A stretch of 13,406 nt of DNA from Lachnospiraceae bacterium UBA1748 (GCA_002314855.1 DCHQ01000072.1:1-13406), one strand, 5' to 3'. Positions 1 to 7,649 are shown, counted from the first letter of the stretch. The notes: generated by a model from the sequence alone, not told the origin. Numbers and translations: made by a program.

Positions 1-311
1 CTACAACTCTTGACGCTACAAAGTATCTTCAGGAGAATGGTGTACTCTTCGTAGGTGGTAAGGCTGCTAACGCTGGTGGTGTTGCTACATCTGCTCTTGA
101 AATGAGCCAGAACTCAGAAAGACTTTCTTGGACATTTGAAGAAGTTGACGGAAAACTTAAAGGAATCATGGAAACTATCTACGCTAACATCTCAGATGCA
201 GCTAAGAGATATGACATGACAGTAGGCGGAAAGACAGACTACGTTGCTGGTGCTAACATCGCTGGTTTCGAAAAGGTTGTTGACGCTATGCTCGCTCAGG
301 GTGTTTGCTAA
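1..311 (+). CDS. gdhA: NADP-specific glutamate dehydrogenase, C-terminal part (5' end outside window)
   Basis: This is the last ~103 residues of a glutamate dehydrogenase, which reversibly aminates 2-oxoglutarate to glutamate with NAD(P)H in the cytosol and serves ammonium assimilation. The reading frame is open from base 3. It contains the family signature VLFVGGKAANAGGVATSALEM near the start and ends with YVAGANIAGFEKVVDAMLAQGV, closely matching the end of the hexameric (about 450-residue) bacterial GdhA family. The in-frame ATG at 102 is the Met of that conserved stretch, not a start. Codons are of the highly expressed type (many GCT, AAC, ATC), unlike the ATA-rich genes that follow. A strong terminator follows 33 bases after the stop. 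Cofactor preference (NADP rather than NAD) is inferred from resemblance to the E. coli enzyme, because the nucleotide-binding part is outside the window. Confidence 0.95.
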   Translation, partial: TTLDATKYLQENGVLFVGGKAANAGGVATSALEMSQNSERLSWTFEEVDGKLKGIMETIYANISDAAKRYDMTVGGKTDYVAGANIAGFEKVVDAMLAQGVC

Positions 312-344
312 TTAGTAAACATTTGTAAGAATATACAAATAATT

Positions 345-379
345 AAAGCCGGTACAAGTAACTTGTACCGGCTTTTTTA
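345..379 (+). terminator. Intrinsic terminator of gdhA
   Basis: A perfect inverted repeat (345-359 with 361-375, including the GC-rich core AGCCGGTACAAG / CTTGTACCGGCT) is followed by a run of six Ts at 373-378. In practice the hairpin will have a loop of 3 or more bases. It ends the gdhA transcript. Confidence 0.93.
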
Positions 380-386
380 TGCCTAG

Positions 387-414
387 TGAACAATCGTTAC
401 TAATGTGGTATAAT
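387..414 (+). promoter_or_regulatory. Promoter of the FAD-dependent dehydrogenase gene
   Basis: A perfect TATAAT -10 box lies at 409-414. It is preceded by TGG (406-408), giving an extended -10 (TGnTATAAT). A weak -35-like TGAACA lies 16 bases upstream at 387-392. The site sits between the gdhA terminator and the gene start at 456. Transcription should begin near 421, leaving a 5' leader of about 35 bases with GGAGG at 444-448. Confidence 0.7.
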
Positions 415-455
415 ATACAGGGTGCGAGAGCGCATTAAGGTACGGAGGGTTAGTA

Positions 456-1823
456 ATGAATTATGATGTAATAATTGTTGGAGCAGGCCCAGGTGGTATA
501 TTTGCTTCGTATGAATTAGTAAAGCAGAATAGCAATCTTAAAATAGCTGTATTTGAGGCGGGGCATGCACTTGATAAGAGAAAATGTCCAATTGATGGTG
601 ATAAGGTTAAGAGCTGTATAAAGTGTAAAAGCTGTTCGATAATGAGCGGTTTTGGTGGAGCAGGAGCTTTTTCTGATGGAAAGTATAACCTGACCAATGA
701 CTTTGGTGGAACCCTTTATGAGTATATAGGTAAAAAAGAAGCTATGGACCTCATGCAGTATGTTGATGAGATTAATATTACTCATGGTGGTGAGGGTACC
801 AAGATGTATTCCACAGCTGGTACAAGCCTGAAGAAGGTATGCATGCAGAATAAGCTTAAGCTTCTTGATGCTTCAGTAAGACATCTTGGAACAGATATCA
901 ACTACATCGTTCTTGAGAATCTATACGCAGAGCTTAAGGACAAGGTCGAGTTTCATTTTGATACTCCTATCGAGCATATTGAGAAGACAGATACAGGATA
1001 CATTGTTAAGACAGGCGATAGTAGCTTCGCATGTGAAAAATGTATAGTATCAGTTGGACGAAGCGGAAGTAAGTGGATGGAAAGCGTATGTAAGGAGCTT
1101 GATATTCCAACTAAGTCTAATCGTGTGGATATTGGTGTACGAGTTGAGCTTCCAGCAGTTATCTTCTCTGATTTAACAGATGAGCTTTACGAAAGTAAGA
1201 TAGTATATAGAACAGAAAAGTTCGAAGATAATGTCAGAACATTCTGTATGAATCCATATGGTAGTGTTGTTAATGAGAATACCAATGGTATTGTTACTGT
1301 TAATGGACACAGCTTTGAGAATCCTGAAATGAGAACTGATAATACAAACTTTGCTCTTCTTGTAGCAAAGCATTTCTCCGAGCCATTCAAGGATAGTAAT
1401 GGGTATGGTGAGAGTATTGCCAGACTTAGTAACATGCTGGGCGGTGGTGTTATTGTACAGAGATTTGGCGATTTAGTTCGAGGCCGACGTAGTAATCAGA
1501 AGAGACTTAGCGAGAATATGGTAGTTCCTACACTTGCAGCAACACCAGGTGATCTTAGCTTAGTACTTCCAAAGCGTATACTCGATGGAATTGTTGAGAT
1601 GATATATGCACTTGATAAGATTGCTCCAGGTACAGCCAATGATGATACACTTTTATATGGTGTAGAAGTTAAGTTCTACAACATGGAGGTAGAGCTTGAT
1701 GAGAATCTTGAGAGTAAGCATAAGGGCTTATACATAATTGGTGATGGTAGTGGTGTTACACATTCACTTTCCCATGCATCAGCCAGTGGTGTATATGTAG
1801 CAAGAAAGATTACAGAAGCTTAA
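456..1823 (+). CDS. FAD-dependent dehydrogenase, COG2509 group (NAD(P)/FAD-dependent oxidoreductase)
   Basis: A 455-residue cytosolic flavoprotein of an uncharacterised family; the substrate is unknown. The N-terminal Rossmann fold carries the FAD/NAD dinucleotide motif GAGPGG at residues 9-14, with the ribose-binding acidic residue at E34. A cysteine cluster follows (C44, C54, C57, C60) and leads straight into the family-typical stretch GFGGAGAFSDGK (65-76). The C-terminus has a second FAD contact, GLYIIGDGSGVTHSLSHA, at about residues 425-442. There is no signal peptide or membrane segment. The start is well supported: GGAGG at 444-448 lies 7 bases before the ATG. The gene has its own promoter upstream and a hairpin terminator 15 bases after the stop, so it may be largely monocistronic. 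Some COG2509 members have a longer N-terminus; this is a short form. The family assignment is firm, the reaction is not. Confidence 0.88.
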   Translation: MNYDVIIVGAGPGGIFASYELVKQNSNLKIAVFEAGHALDKRKCPIDGDKVKSCIKCKSCSIMSGFGGAGAFSDGKYNLTNDFGGTLYEYIGKKEAMDLMQYVDEINITHGGEGTKMYSTAGTSLKKVCMQNKLKLLDASVRHLGTDINYIVLENLYAELKDKVEFHFDTPIEHIEKTDTGYIVKTGDSSFACEKCIVSVGRSGSKWMESVCKELDIPTKSNRVDIGVRVELPAVIFSDLTDELYESKIVYRTEKFEDNVRTFCMNPYGSVVNENTNGIVTVNGHSFENPEMRTDNTNFALLVAKHFSEPFKDSNGYGESIARLSNMLGGGVIVQRFGDLVRGRRSNQKRLSENMVVPTLAATPGDLSLVLPKRILDGIVEMIYALDKIAPGTANDDTLLYGVEVKFYNMEVELDENLESKHKGLYIIGDGSGVTHSLSHASASGVYVARKITEA

Positions 1824-1837
1824 TAATAATGGGTGTT

Positions 1838-1872
1838 AAAGGCTTTTGCTTTGTATGAGCAAAAGCCTTTTT
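1838..1872 (+). terminator. Intrinsic terminator (or attenuator) between the dehydrogenase and SGNH genes
   Basis: Arms AAAGGCTTTTGCT (1838-1850) and AGCAAAAGCCTTT (1858-1870) form a perfect 13-bp stem with a 7-base loop, followed by a short T run (1868-1872). The next gene's ribosome binding site (AAGG, 1877-1880) and ATG (1889) follow at once, leaving no space for a promoter after the hairpin. Confidence 0.8.
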
Positions 1873-1888
1873 AAAAAAGGTAGAAGAC

Positions 1889-3055
1889 ATGAACGAAAAA
1901 CAGAAATACACGAAGTGGGTAGCTTGCTGGGGCAATGCACCATCTATATCAGATAGAGAGCTTGTAACCTATGCCAAGGATCTTACTCTTCGTTATCCCG
2001 TAAGAATATGTTTTAATGGCAATAAACTCAGGTTCCATTTTTCTAATATAACTGGGCAGGAAGCCATTAAGATATCTGCTGCAACAGTTGGCATGGCTAT
2101 TGATGATAGAAGCGTTGATGCCGGCACTATTAAGGATATAACCTTTGGTGGCTGTAAAAGTGTAGTGGTAGAGCCAGGCGGTCAGGTCCAAAGTGATGAA
2201 GTGGATATGGAACTTAGTAGGGGAGATAATGTTTCGGTTACCATTTATCTTGGCGAGTATACTAGGATGAACTCGGGAGTTCTTATAACAGGCCCATTAT
2301 CTAAAGGTTTTTTCGCATATGGTGATTATAGCCACGAAAGTGAGCTTCCACCTAATAGTAGCAGATCAACTAACTGGTTTTATTTTCTTGATACCATTGA
2401 TATTTATACAGAGGATAAGAATCATGCACTTATCTGCTACGGCGACTCTATTACAGCCCAGGACTGGCCTGATTATTTGATGCTAAGAACCTATGAGGAT
2501 GGATATGATAGTGTATCAGTTATAAGACGAGCAATTAGCGGCACCAGAATACTTAGGGAGTATGACTGTATTACCTACGCAGCATATGGAGCCAAGGGAG
2601 AAAAGCGTTTTAACAGAGAAACAGATGTGGCTGGAGCAGAAGCAGTTATTATTCAGCATGGAATTAATGATATTATTCATCCTGTTGGTGAGGATGTTAA
2701 TATCTTTAGGCCTATGTCAGACCTGCCAACATGTCAGGATATGATAGATGGCGTAACTGATATATATGTTAAGTGCGCCAGAAATAAAGGACTTAAGGTT
2801 TATTCTGGAACACTTCTTCCAATCAAGGGTTGGAGGACATACGCAGCATTTCGTGATGAGCTGAGACACGCATTTAATGAGTGGCTTAGAACCAGCGATA
2901 TATTTGATGGATGTATTGATTTTGATGAAGCAGTAAGAGATAAGTCAGATGTCGATTCATTTGGACCTGGCTTTGATAGTGGCGATCATCTTCATCCAAG
3001 TGCAGCGGCATATAAAGCGATGGCAGGTGCTATTCCAAAGAATATATTGGAGTAA
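1889..3055 (+). CDS. SGNH/GDSL-family hydrolase (esterase-like), cytosolic
   Basis: A 388-residue two-domain protein. The first ~180 residues form a beta-rich N-terminal domain that opens with WVACWGNAPS, a stretch typical of this SGNH subgroup. The catalytic domain carries all four diagnostic blocks: block I GDSIT with nucleophile S187; block II Gly at G218 (SGTR); block III HGIND with N260; and block V GDHLHP with D366 and H369 as the acid/base pair. This predicts a serine hydrolase acting on an ester such as an acyl or acetyl group on a sugar or lipid; the real substrate cannot be read from the sequence. No signal peptide is visible, so it acts inside the cell. The start ATG is 8 bases after a modest AAGG. 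The stop is 6 bases before the GTG of the HD gene, so the two are cotranscribed. Confidence 0.87.
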   Translation: MNEKQKYTKWVACWGNAPSISDRELVTYAKDLTLRYPVRICFNGNKLRFHFSNITGQEAIKISAATVGMAIDDRSVDAGTIKDITFGGCKSVVVEPGGQVQSDEVDMELSRGDNVSVTIYLGEYTRMNSGVLITGPLSKGFFAYGDYSHESELPPNSSRSTNWFYFLDTIDIYTEDKNHALICYGDSITAQDWPDYLMLRTYEDGYDSVSVIRRAISGTRILREYDCITYAAYGAKGEKRFNRETDVAGAEAVIIQHGINDIIHPVGEDVNIFRPMSDLPTCQDMIDGVTDIYVKCARNKGLKVYSGTLLPIKGWRTYAAFRDELRHAFNEWLRTSDIFDGCIDFDEAVRDKSDVDSFGPGFDSGDHLHPSAAAYKAMAGAIPKNILE

Positions 3056-3061
3056 GAAAGC

Positions 3062-3694
3062 GTGGTATATATGAACAGCAACAAAGATATAGATATGGAT
3101 CGACTTCATAAGCAATTTGCATTTATAAAAGAAATTGATAAGGAAAAAGAGATAATAAGGCAAACACCTCTTGCTGATGGTTCTAGGAAGGAAAATGATG
3201 CTGAACATGCATGGCATATGGCTATTATGACCATGCTTCTTAGCGAGTATTCCAACGAAAAGATTGATAAGTATAGGACCATGGAAATGTTACTTATTCA
3301 TGATTTAGTTGAAGTGTACTCTGGAGATACCTATTGTTATGATGAAGCTGGTAAGGAAACACAGAGACAGAGAGAGCTGGAAGCTGCAGACAAACTATTT
3401 GGGATGCTACCAGAAGATCAAGGCCGATATATGCGAGAATTGTGGGATGAATTTGAAGCAGAGGAAACAGCGGAGGCTAGGTTCGCAAGGAGTATGGATT
3501 GCATACAGCCAGCCATGCTAAATCACAGCTCTGGTGGTTTATCGTGGTTAGAGCATGGAATAGCTGTTAGTCAGGTGTTTGGGCGTAATAAGAATACTGC
3601 TAAAGGTTCAGAAGTTTTGTGGAATTATTCCAAGGAAAACTTTATTCGTAAATCGGTCGAAGCAGGCCATTTGATTGGTGATATGGAGTTTTAG
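3062..3694 (+). CDS. HD-domain phosphohydrolase, YfbR-like 5'-nucleotidase family (COG1896)
   Basis: A 210-residue metal-dependent phosphohydrolase of the HD superfamily. Metal and catalytic residues are in the expected order: H49 in ENDAEHAWH, H80-D81 in LLIHDLVEVYSGD (with E84 and D89), and the distal Asp D146 in SMDCIQPAMLNH. The family includes E. coli YfbR, which removes the 5'-phosphate of deoxynucleoside monophosphates; that activity is plausible here but not proven. The GTG at 3062 is preferred as start because GGAG (3049-3052) lies 9 bases upstream. The in-frame ATG at 3071 has no good ribosome binding site, but it cannot be excluded. The gene is second in a tight four-gene run, 6 bases after the SGNH gene and 2 bases before the HAD gene. 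Confidence 0.85.
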   Translation: MVYMNSNKDIDMDRLHKQFAFIKEIDKEKEIIRQTPLADGSRKENDAEHAWHMAIMTMLLSEYSNEKIDKYRTMEMLLIHDLVEVYSGDTYCYDEAGKETQRQRELEAADKLFGMLPEDQGRYMRELWDEFEAEETAEARFARSMDCIQPAMLNHSSGGLSWLEHGIAVSQVFGRNKNTAKGSEVLWNYSKENFIRKSVEAGHLIGDMEF

Positions 3695-3696
3695 AG

Positions 3697-4338
3697 ATGT
3701 TAAGCGATAAGGAATTATACATTTTTGATATGGATGGCACCATACTAAATACTATTGATGACATAGCAGGTGCTATTAACTATGTTTTGGATATACATGG
3801 ATATCCTAGGCGCACTGTTGACGAAGTGAAGTCTTTTGTTGGTAATGGGCTAAAAAGAGCGTTAGAACTTAGCTTACCTGATGGCGTGGCTGGGGACGTA
3901 TTAAATCAGCTATTTACAGAACTGGTAGCTTATTATAATGAGCATTCCAATATTACGACAAGGCCTTATGAAGGTATTGTAGAAGTCATACATAAATTAA
4001 GAGAGCAGGGAAAGATAGTCGCTGTTGTATCCAATAAGCGCGTAGAAGCAGTAAGGGATCTGTGTGATATATATTTTGCAGGCTGCTTCGATATGGCTCT
4101 TGGCGACCAGGATGGCATAGCAAGAAAGCCTGCGCCTGATATGACAAATATGGTAATAGAGCATTATGGAATCCTCAAGGATAAATGTGTATATATTGGT
4201 GATTCTGATGTGGATCTTATGACAGCAAGAAATACTGAGATTGACTGCATTGCTGTAACATGGGGCTTTAGAACCAGAGAATTTCTGGTAGAGCATGGAG
4301 CTACTATGATAATAGATAGACCAGAAGAACTATTATAA
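3697..4338 (+). CDS. HAD-family phosphatase, phosphoglycolate phosphatase-like (Gph/PpaX type)
   Basis: A 213-residue haloacid dehalogenase-type hydrolase with all four motifs. Motif I is DMDGT at 11-15 (D11 nucleophile, D13 acid/base). Motif II is VVSNK with S112. Motif III is RKPAPD with K144. Motif IV is GDSDVD at 168-173. A helical cap inserted between motifs I and II (about residues 17-85) places it in subfamily IA, with phosphoglycolate phosphatase, pyrophosphatase PpaX and beta-phosphoglucomutase; absence of the mutase signature favours a phosphatase. Substrate is undetermined: phosphoglycolate, a nucleotide or a sugar phosphate are all possible. GGAG at 3685-3688, inside the end of the HD gene, gives good spacing to the ATG. 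The 2-base gap indicates translational coupling. Confidence 0.87.
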   Translation: MLSDKELYIFDMDGTILNTIDDIAGAINYVLDIHGYPRRTVDEVKSFVGNGLKRALELSLPDGVAGDVLNQLFTELVAYYNEHSNITTRPYEGIVEVIHKLREQGKIVAVVSNKRVEAVRDLCDIYFAGCFDMALGDQDGIARKPAPDMTNMVIEHYGILKDKCVYIGDSDVDLMTARNTEIDCIAVTWGFRTREFLVEHGATMIIDRPEELL

Positions 4339-4358
4339 TTTGATTTATGGAGGCGGAT

Positions 4359-5129
4359 TTGAATAATATAACTAGTCTGGAAACATACAACACAGAGATG
4401 CAGAAGGCACTGGCTGATAAAGTGTTTTTCATGGATATTCTGGATGACACTGATACTCTTATTGACTTTGGATGTGCGGATGGAAGCCTTCTTAAGGAGG
4501 TTCGTAGCCAAAAGCCTGATTTACAGCTTGTAGGCATTGATATGAATAAGGATATGATTGATATTGCCCGGGCTGATATACCTAATGGCAAGTTTTTTAT
4601 TGATACACTTCCTGTAATAGATAAGTCCATTGATACCAGAAATGCTGCAATTAACTTAAGTAGTGTCCTTCATGAAGTATACAGCTATTGCACCTCGCAG
4701 CAAATAGAGTCTTTTTGGAATTCGCTTAATAATACTGGATGCAAATATATTATTATTAGGGATATGCTCTGCAATGTACATGATAGTAAAAGTAATCCAG
4801 AGGATGAGGCTAAGATAAGAGCTAAGGCAGAATATGCCGGGCCACTTCAGGATTTTGAAGAGGTATGGGGCAGTATAGAGGATAAACGAAGGCTTATTCA
4901 TTTCCTGCTTAAATACCGCTACAGATTAAACTGGGACAGAGAGGTTAGAGAGAACTATTTGCCACTAGATGAAACACTACTTCTTAGTAAGCTAGATCTT
5001 AATAAATACGAAATAGTCAGTAAGGAGCTGTTCGTTCTTCCGTTTATTGGTAAAAATGTTAAGGATACCTTTGATATTGATTTAAAGGATACTACACACA
5101 TAAAACTAATATTAAAACGTAAAAATTAA
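4359..5129 (+). CDS. Class I SAM-dependent methyltransferase (start at TTG)
   Basis: A Rossmann-fold methyltransferase of 256 residues from the preferred TTG start. Motif I, LIDFGCADGSLLK (D36-G42), binds S-adenosylmethionine. The acidic residue after strand 2 is D61 in VGIDMN. Strand 4 is AAINLSSVLHEVYSY. The C-terminal half is a family-specific substrate region with no recognisable match, so the acceptor is unknown. Start choice: the in-frame ATG at 4347 has no ribosome binding site and itself forms part of ATGGAGG. That GGAGG (4349-4353) sits 5 bases before TTG 4359, so TTG is favoured; the ATG form would add four residues. Last gene of the + strand run, 20 bases after the HAD gene, closed by a bidirectional terminator. 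Confidence 0.8.
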   Translation: MNNITSLETYNTEMQKALADKVFFMDILDDTDTLIDFGCADGSLLKEVRSQKPDLQLVGIDMNKDMIDIARADIPNGKFFIDTLPVIDKSIDTRNAAINLSSVLHEVYSYCTSQQIESFWNSLNNTGCKYIIIRDMLCNVHDSKSNPEDEAKIRAKAEYAGPLQDFEEVWGSIEDKRRLIHFLLKYRYRLNWDREVRENYLPLDETLLLSKLDLNKYEIVSKELFVLPFIGKNVKDTFDIDLKDTTHIKLILKRKN

Positions 5130-5143
5130 TCCGAAGCATAATA

Positions 5144-5170
5144 AAAGCCGTGACGTGTGTCACGGCTTTA
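5144..5170. terminator. Bidirectional terminator between convergent genes
   Basis: AAAGCCGTGAC (5144-5154) and GTCACGGCTTT (5159-5169) form an 11-bp stem with a GTGT loop. A short T/A run lies on both sides, so it can stop the + strand methyltransferase operon and the minus-strand AraC gene, whose coding region ends at 5192. Confidence 0.88.
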
Positions 5171-5191
5171 TTGTATACTGCGCGGTTATTG

Positions 5192-6064
5192 TTATTTAAC
5201 GAAGTACTTACGATATTCTGTAGGGGAGCAGCCTCTGTATTCCTTGAATACTCGGTTAAAGGTTGAAATACTCTTAAAGCCAGCCTTGTAAGCAATCTCT
5301 GTAATAGGAATAGTGCTATCAACAAGAAGAGCCTGAGCCTGCTTGATACGCTGGATAGTAACATACTCTACGAAATTAATCTTGGTAGCCTTTTTGAAAA
5401 GCTTAGAGAAGTAGCACTCACTAAAGCCAACATAATCAGCGACTTCCTTGAGACTGAGAGTCTGTTCGCAGTTATCAATAATATAGTTACAAGCTATCAT
5501 AACCTTCTGGAAGTAGCTTGCAGTTTCTGTTTTATCCTCAGCCTCGATAACCATATTGTTTCTAATATAATTACCAAATGCGATAAACATCTCATACATA
5601 GAAATCATGGCTTCTACGCCCCAGAATGGCTTGCCTTCAAGCTTGGCAGAAATCATCATCTTTATATGAACAAATAAATGCTCGGAAAGTTCAGGATGCT
5701 CATCCATCTTTATATGATGAAAAGTTCTAAAAAGAGGTATATACTGGGCAAAATCCTGAAGCTCATTTAACTGAGTACCAGAAAATTGCAAACCTATTAA
5801 CTGTTGGTCGTCATTATCAGAGATGGAATGGATTTCACCAGACCATGCAAATACAACATCACCAGGATTCATAACATATACTTCCTGATTGACCTGAACC
5901 TTAGGTAATTTTGTTAACTGAGCATCAGCAGGCAATGCGAGTATTTCTACAAAGCGATGCCAGTGCAGTGGGAAATTAGTTGCAAATAAATTAGGTAATA
6001 TAATGTTCGGATTTATTTCTAATAAATGACCTTGAAAAAAGGCTTGTTCGTCTTTCTTTTTCAT
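5192..6064 (-). CDS. AraC-family transcriptional regulator with cupin sensor domain
   Basis: A 290-residue regulator. Residues ~15-110 form a cupin-type ligand-binding domain, with HWHRFVEI (H34, H36, E40) in the first cupin motif and NPGDVVF at 66-72. The C-terminal ~100 residues are an AraC DNA-binding domain with two helix-turn-helix units (about 203-224, SLKEVADYVGFSECYFSKLFKK, and 253-274), ending in the usual CSPTEYRKYF. The family normally binds direct repeats and activates transcription in response to a small molecule, often a sugar. The gene is transcribed divergently from the MATE transporter across a 220-base spacer, so it probably controls that gene and itself; control of the nearby xylosidase is possible but less supported. 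The ATG is preceded by AAAGGA about 10 bases upstream. Confidence 0.92.
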   Translation of the reverse strand: MKKKDEQAFFQGHLLEINPNIILPNLFATNFPLHWHRFVEILALPADAQLTKLPKVQVNQEVYVMNPGDVVFAWSGEIHSISDNDDQQLIGLQFSGTQLNELQDFAQYIPLFRTFHHIKMDEHPELSEHLFVHIKMMISAKLEGKPFWGVEAMISMYEMFIAFGNYIRNNMVIEAEDKTETASYFQKVMIACNYIIDNCEQTLSLKEVADYVGFSECYFSKLFKKATKINFVEYVTIQRIKQAQALLVDSTIPITEIAYKAGFKSISTFNRVFKEYRGCSPTEYRKYFVK

Positions 6065-6090
6065 TAATTATCCATCCTTTCATGTTTTTA

Positions 6091-6119
6091 AGAATAAAAA
6101 AATGGGCAGTTCTAGTCAA
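6091..6119 (-). promoter_or_regulatory. Promoter of the AraC-family gene
   Basis: On the minus strand, a -35 box TTGACT (6119-6114, 5 of 6 matches) is separated by 17 bases from a -10 box TATTCT (6096-6091, 4 of 6). Transcription would start near 6084, about 20 bases before the start codon at 6064. Confidence 0.6.
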
Positions 6120-6192
6120 TATACATACGCGGATATGACAATATATGATAAATAAGCGGTAAAAAATGAATAGTAAACCAAGAAATGAGTAT

Positions 6193-6198
6193 TATAAT
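6193..6198 (+). promoter_or_regulatory. -10 box of the MATE gene promoter
   Basis: A perfect TATAAT lies at 6193-6198 in the divergent spacer, about 87 bases before the MATE start. No convincing -35 box is found 16-18 bases upstream, which would fit a promoter that needs an activator such as the adjacent AraC-family protein; that link is inference. Confidence 0.45.
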
Positions 6199-6284
6199 AG
6201 GATTTTGTACAATGAACGATTGAAAAGTAAGCAAAAAATGATAAAAAAGAGTGTTAGTATTCAAGGATTAAGAGGATTTATATT

Positions 6285-7649
6285 ATGAGTAACAAAAATG
6301 GAACAGATATGACAACAGGAAGCCCTACAAGGCATATTCTGTTATTCGCGATACCTCTTCTTATAGGTAATCTTTTTCAGCAGTTTTACAATATCATAGA
6401 TTCACTGGTTGTAGGTAATTATGTGGGACCAAACGCAGTGGCGGCAGTAGGAACATGTGGTTCTACCAACTTCTTATTTTTTTCGCTAGCCGCTGGACTT
6501 GCGACTGGTATAGGCGTAATAGTTGCTCAGTATTTTGGAATGGGCAATGAATCAGGAGTACGTAAGGCCATAGCCAATGCTGGTTATGTTCTTATATCAA
6601 CATCCTTAGTTGTCAGTGTGCTAGGGTATATTTTTGCAGAGAAGGTTCTGTTAATACTTCAAACTCCAGAAACAATCCTTCCTGATGCCACCATATATCT
6701 TAAGGTTTCGTGCATTGGCATTGTAATGGTATCACTTTACAATGGTGTTTCATGTATACTCCGAGCTCTTGGTGATTCAAAGACTCCATTATACTTCCTG
6801 ATTTTATCAAGTATAGTTAATATTGCTCTTGATCTTTTATTCGTAAGAGCGTATGGTATGGGAGTATTTGGTGTTGCGTTTGCAACAGTTATATCTCAGG
6901 CAGTGTCAGCAGTAGCATCATTAATATATGCGTATATCAAGTTCCCATACTTCAAGCTGACATTAGAACAGCTTAAGCCTGATAGCGTACTTATTCGTAA
7001 ATCATTCCAGATTGGTGTTCCAGTAGCTGTGCAGAACTCAACTATTGCCGTTTCATGTATGGTACTTCAGGGCGTAGTTAATCACTTCGGTGAAACTGTT
7101 ATGGCTGCCTACAGTATTACTGGTCGAATAGAGCAGATTATTCATCAGCCTTATGGATCTCTTGGTATTGCACTTACCAATTACTCAGGCCAGAATATGG
7201 GAGCCGGTAAGATAGATAGGGTTAAGGAAGGCTATAGAAAGGCTGTTATTATGGTTATTATATTCAGCCTTGCAATGCTTCCAGTTGTTTACCTGTTTGG
7301 TTCTAATATTATTGGATTATTCTTCGATGAGTCTGTTGAAAATGTTGCTGAGGTCATTGAAATAGGAACTAAAGCACTTAGGATAACATCGCTTGCTTAT
7401 TTTGGACTTGGTATGATTTATATACCACGAGCAGTGCTTAATGGATGCGGTGATACAGCGTTTGCCATGATTAATGGTATATGTGAGGTTGCTTGCCGTA
7501 TTCTTTATTCACAGATATTCACCAGAATAGCTATTTTAGGATTCTGGGGTATATGGATAACAACAGCACTTACATGGGTTACTACCGGAGTAGTATGTGT
7601 GGCCAGATATCTTAGTGGTAAATGGAAGACAAAGGCTATTTCAGCTTAG
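6285..7649 (+). CDS. MATE family efflux transporter
   Basis: A 454-residue inner-membrane protein of the multidrug and toxic compound extrusion family (COG0534, DinF/NorM-like). It exports cationic drugs or metabolites in exchange for Na+ or H+. The N-terminus has the family's usual opening, with TGSPTRHILLFAIPLLIGNLF followed by QQFYNIIDSLVVGNYVG. About 12 hydrophobic segments are spread in two homologous halves, the second starting near residue 235 with FQIGVPVAVQNS. Length is typical. AGAGGA (6271-6276) lies 8 bases before the ATG. It is divergent from the AraC-family regulator and followed by its own terminator, so it is a single-gene unit. The substrate cannot be predicted. Confidence 0.93.
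   Translation: MSNKNGTDMTTGSPTRHILLFAIPLLIGNLFQQFYNIIDSLVVGNYVGPNAVAAVGTCGSTNFLFFSLAAGLATGIGVIVAQYFGMGNESGVRKAIANAGYVLISTSLVVSVLGYIFAEKVLLILQTPETILPDATIYLKVSCIGIVMVSLYNGVSCILRALGDSKTPLYFLILSSIVNIALDLLFVRAYGMGVFGVAFATVISQAVSAVASLIYAYIKFPYFKLTLEQLKPDSVLIRKSFQIGVPVAVQNSTIAVSCMVLQGVVNHFGETVMAAYSITGRIEQIIHQPYGSLGIALTNYSGQNMGAGKIDRVKEGYRKAVIMVIIFSLAMLPVVYLFGSNIIGLFFDESVENVAEVIEIGTKALRITSLAYFGLGMIYIPRAVLNGCGDTAFAMINGICEVACRILYSQIFTRIAILGFWGIWITTALTWVTTGVVCVARYLSGKWKTKAISA

Noticed and set aside
102..311. Separate 69-residue gene starting at 102
   Set aside because: The frame is open upstream to the window edge and the upstream residues match glutamate dehydrogenase, so 102 is an internal Met.
6083..6139. 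18-codon open frame in the AraC/MATE spacer
   Set aside because: No ribosome binding site, overlaps the AraC promoter, and is short enough to be expected by chance.
6161..6241. Repeated AAAAAATGA (6161-6169 and 6233-6241) as AraC operator half-sites
   Set aside because: The match does not extend beyond nine A-rich bases, the copies are 72 bases apart and one lies well downstream of the -10 box. Chance is likely in such AT-rich DNA.
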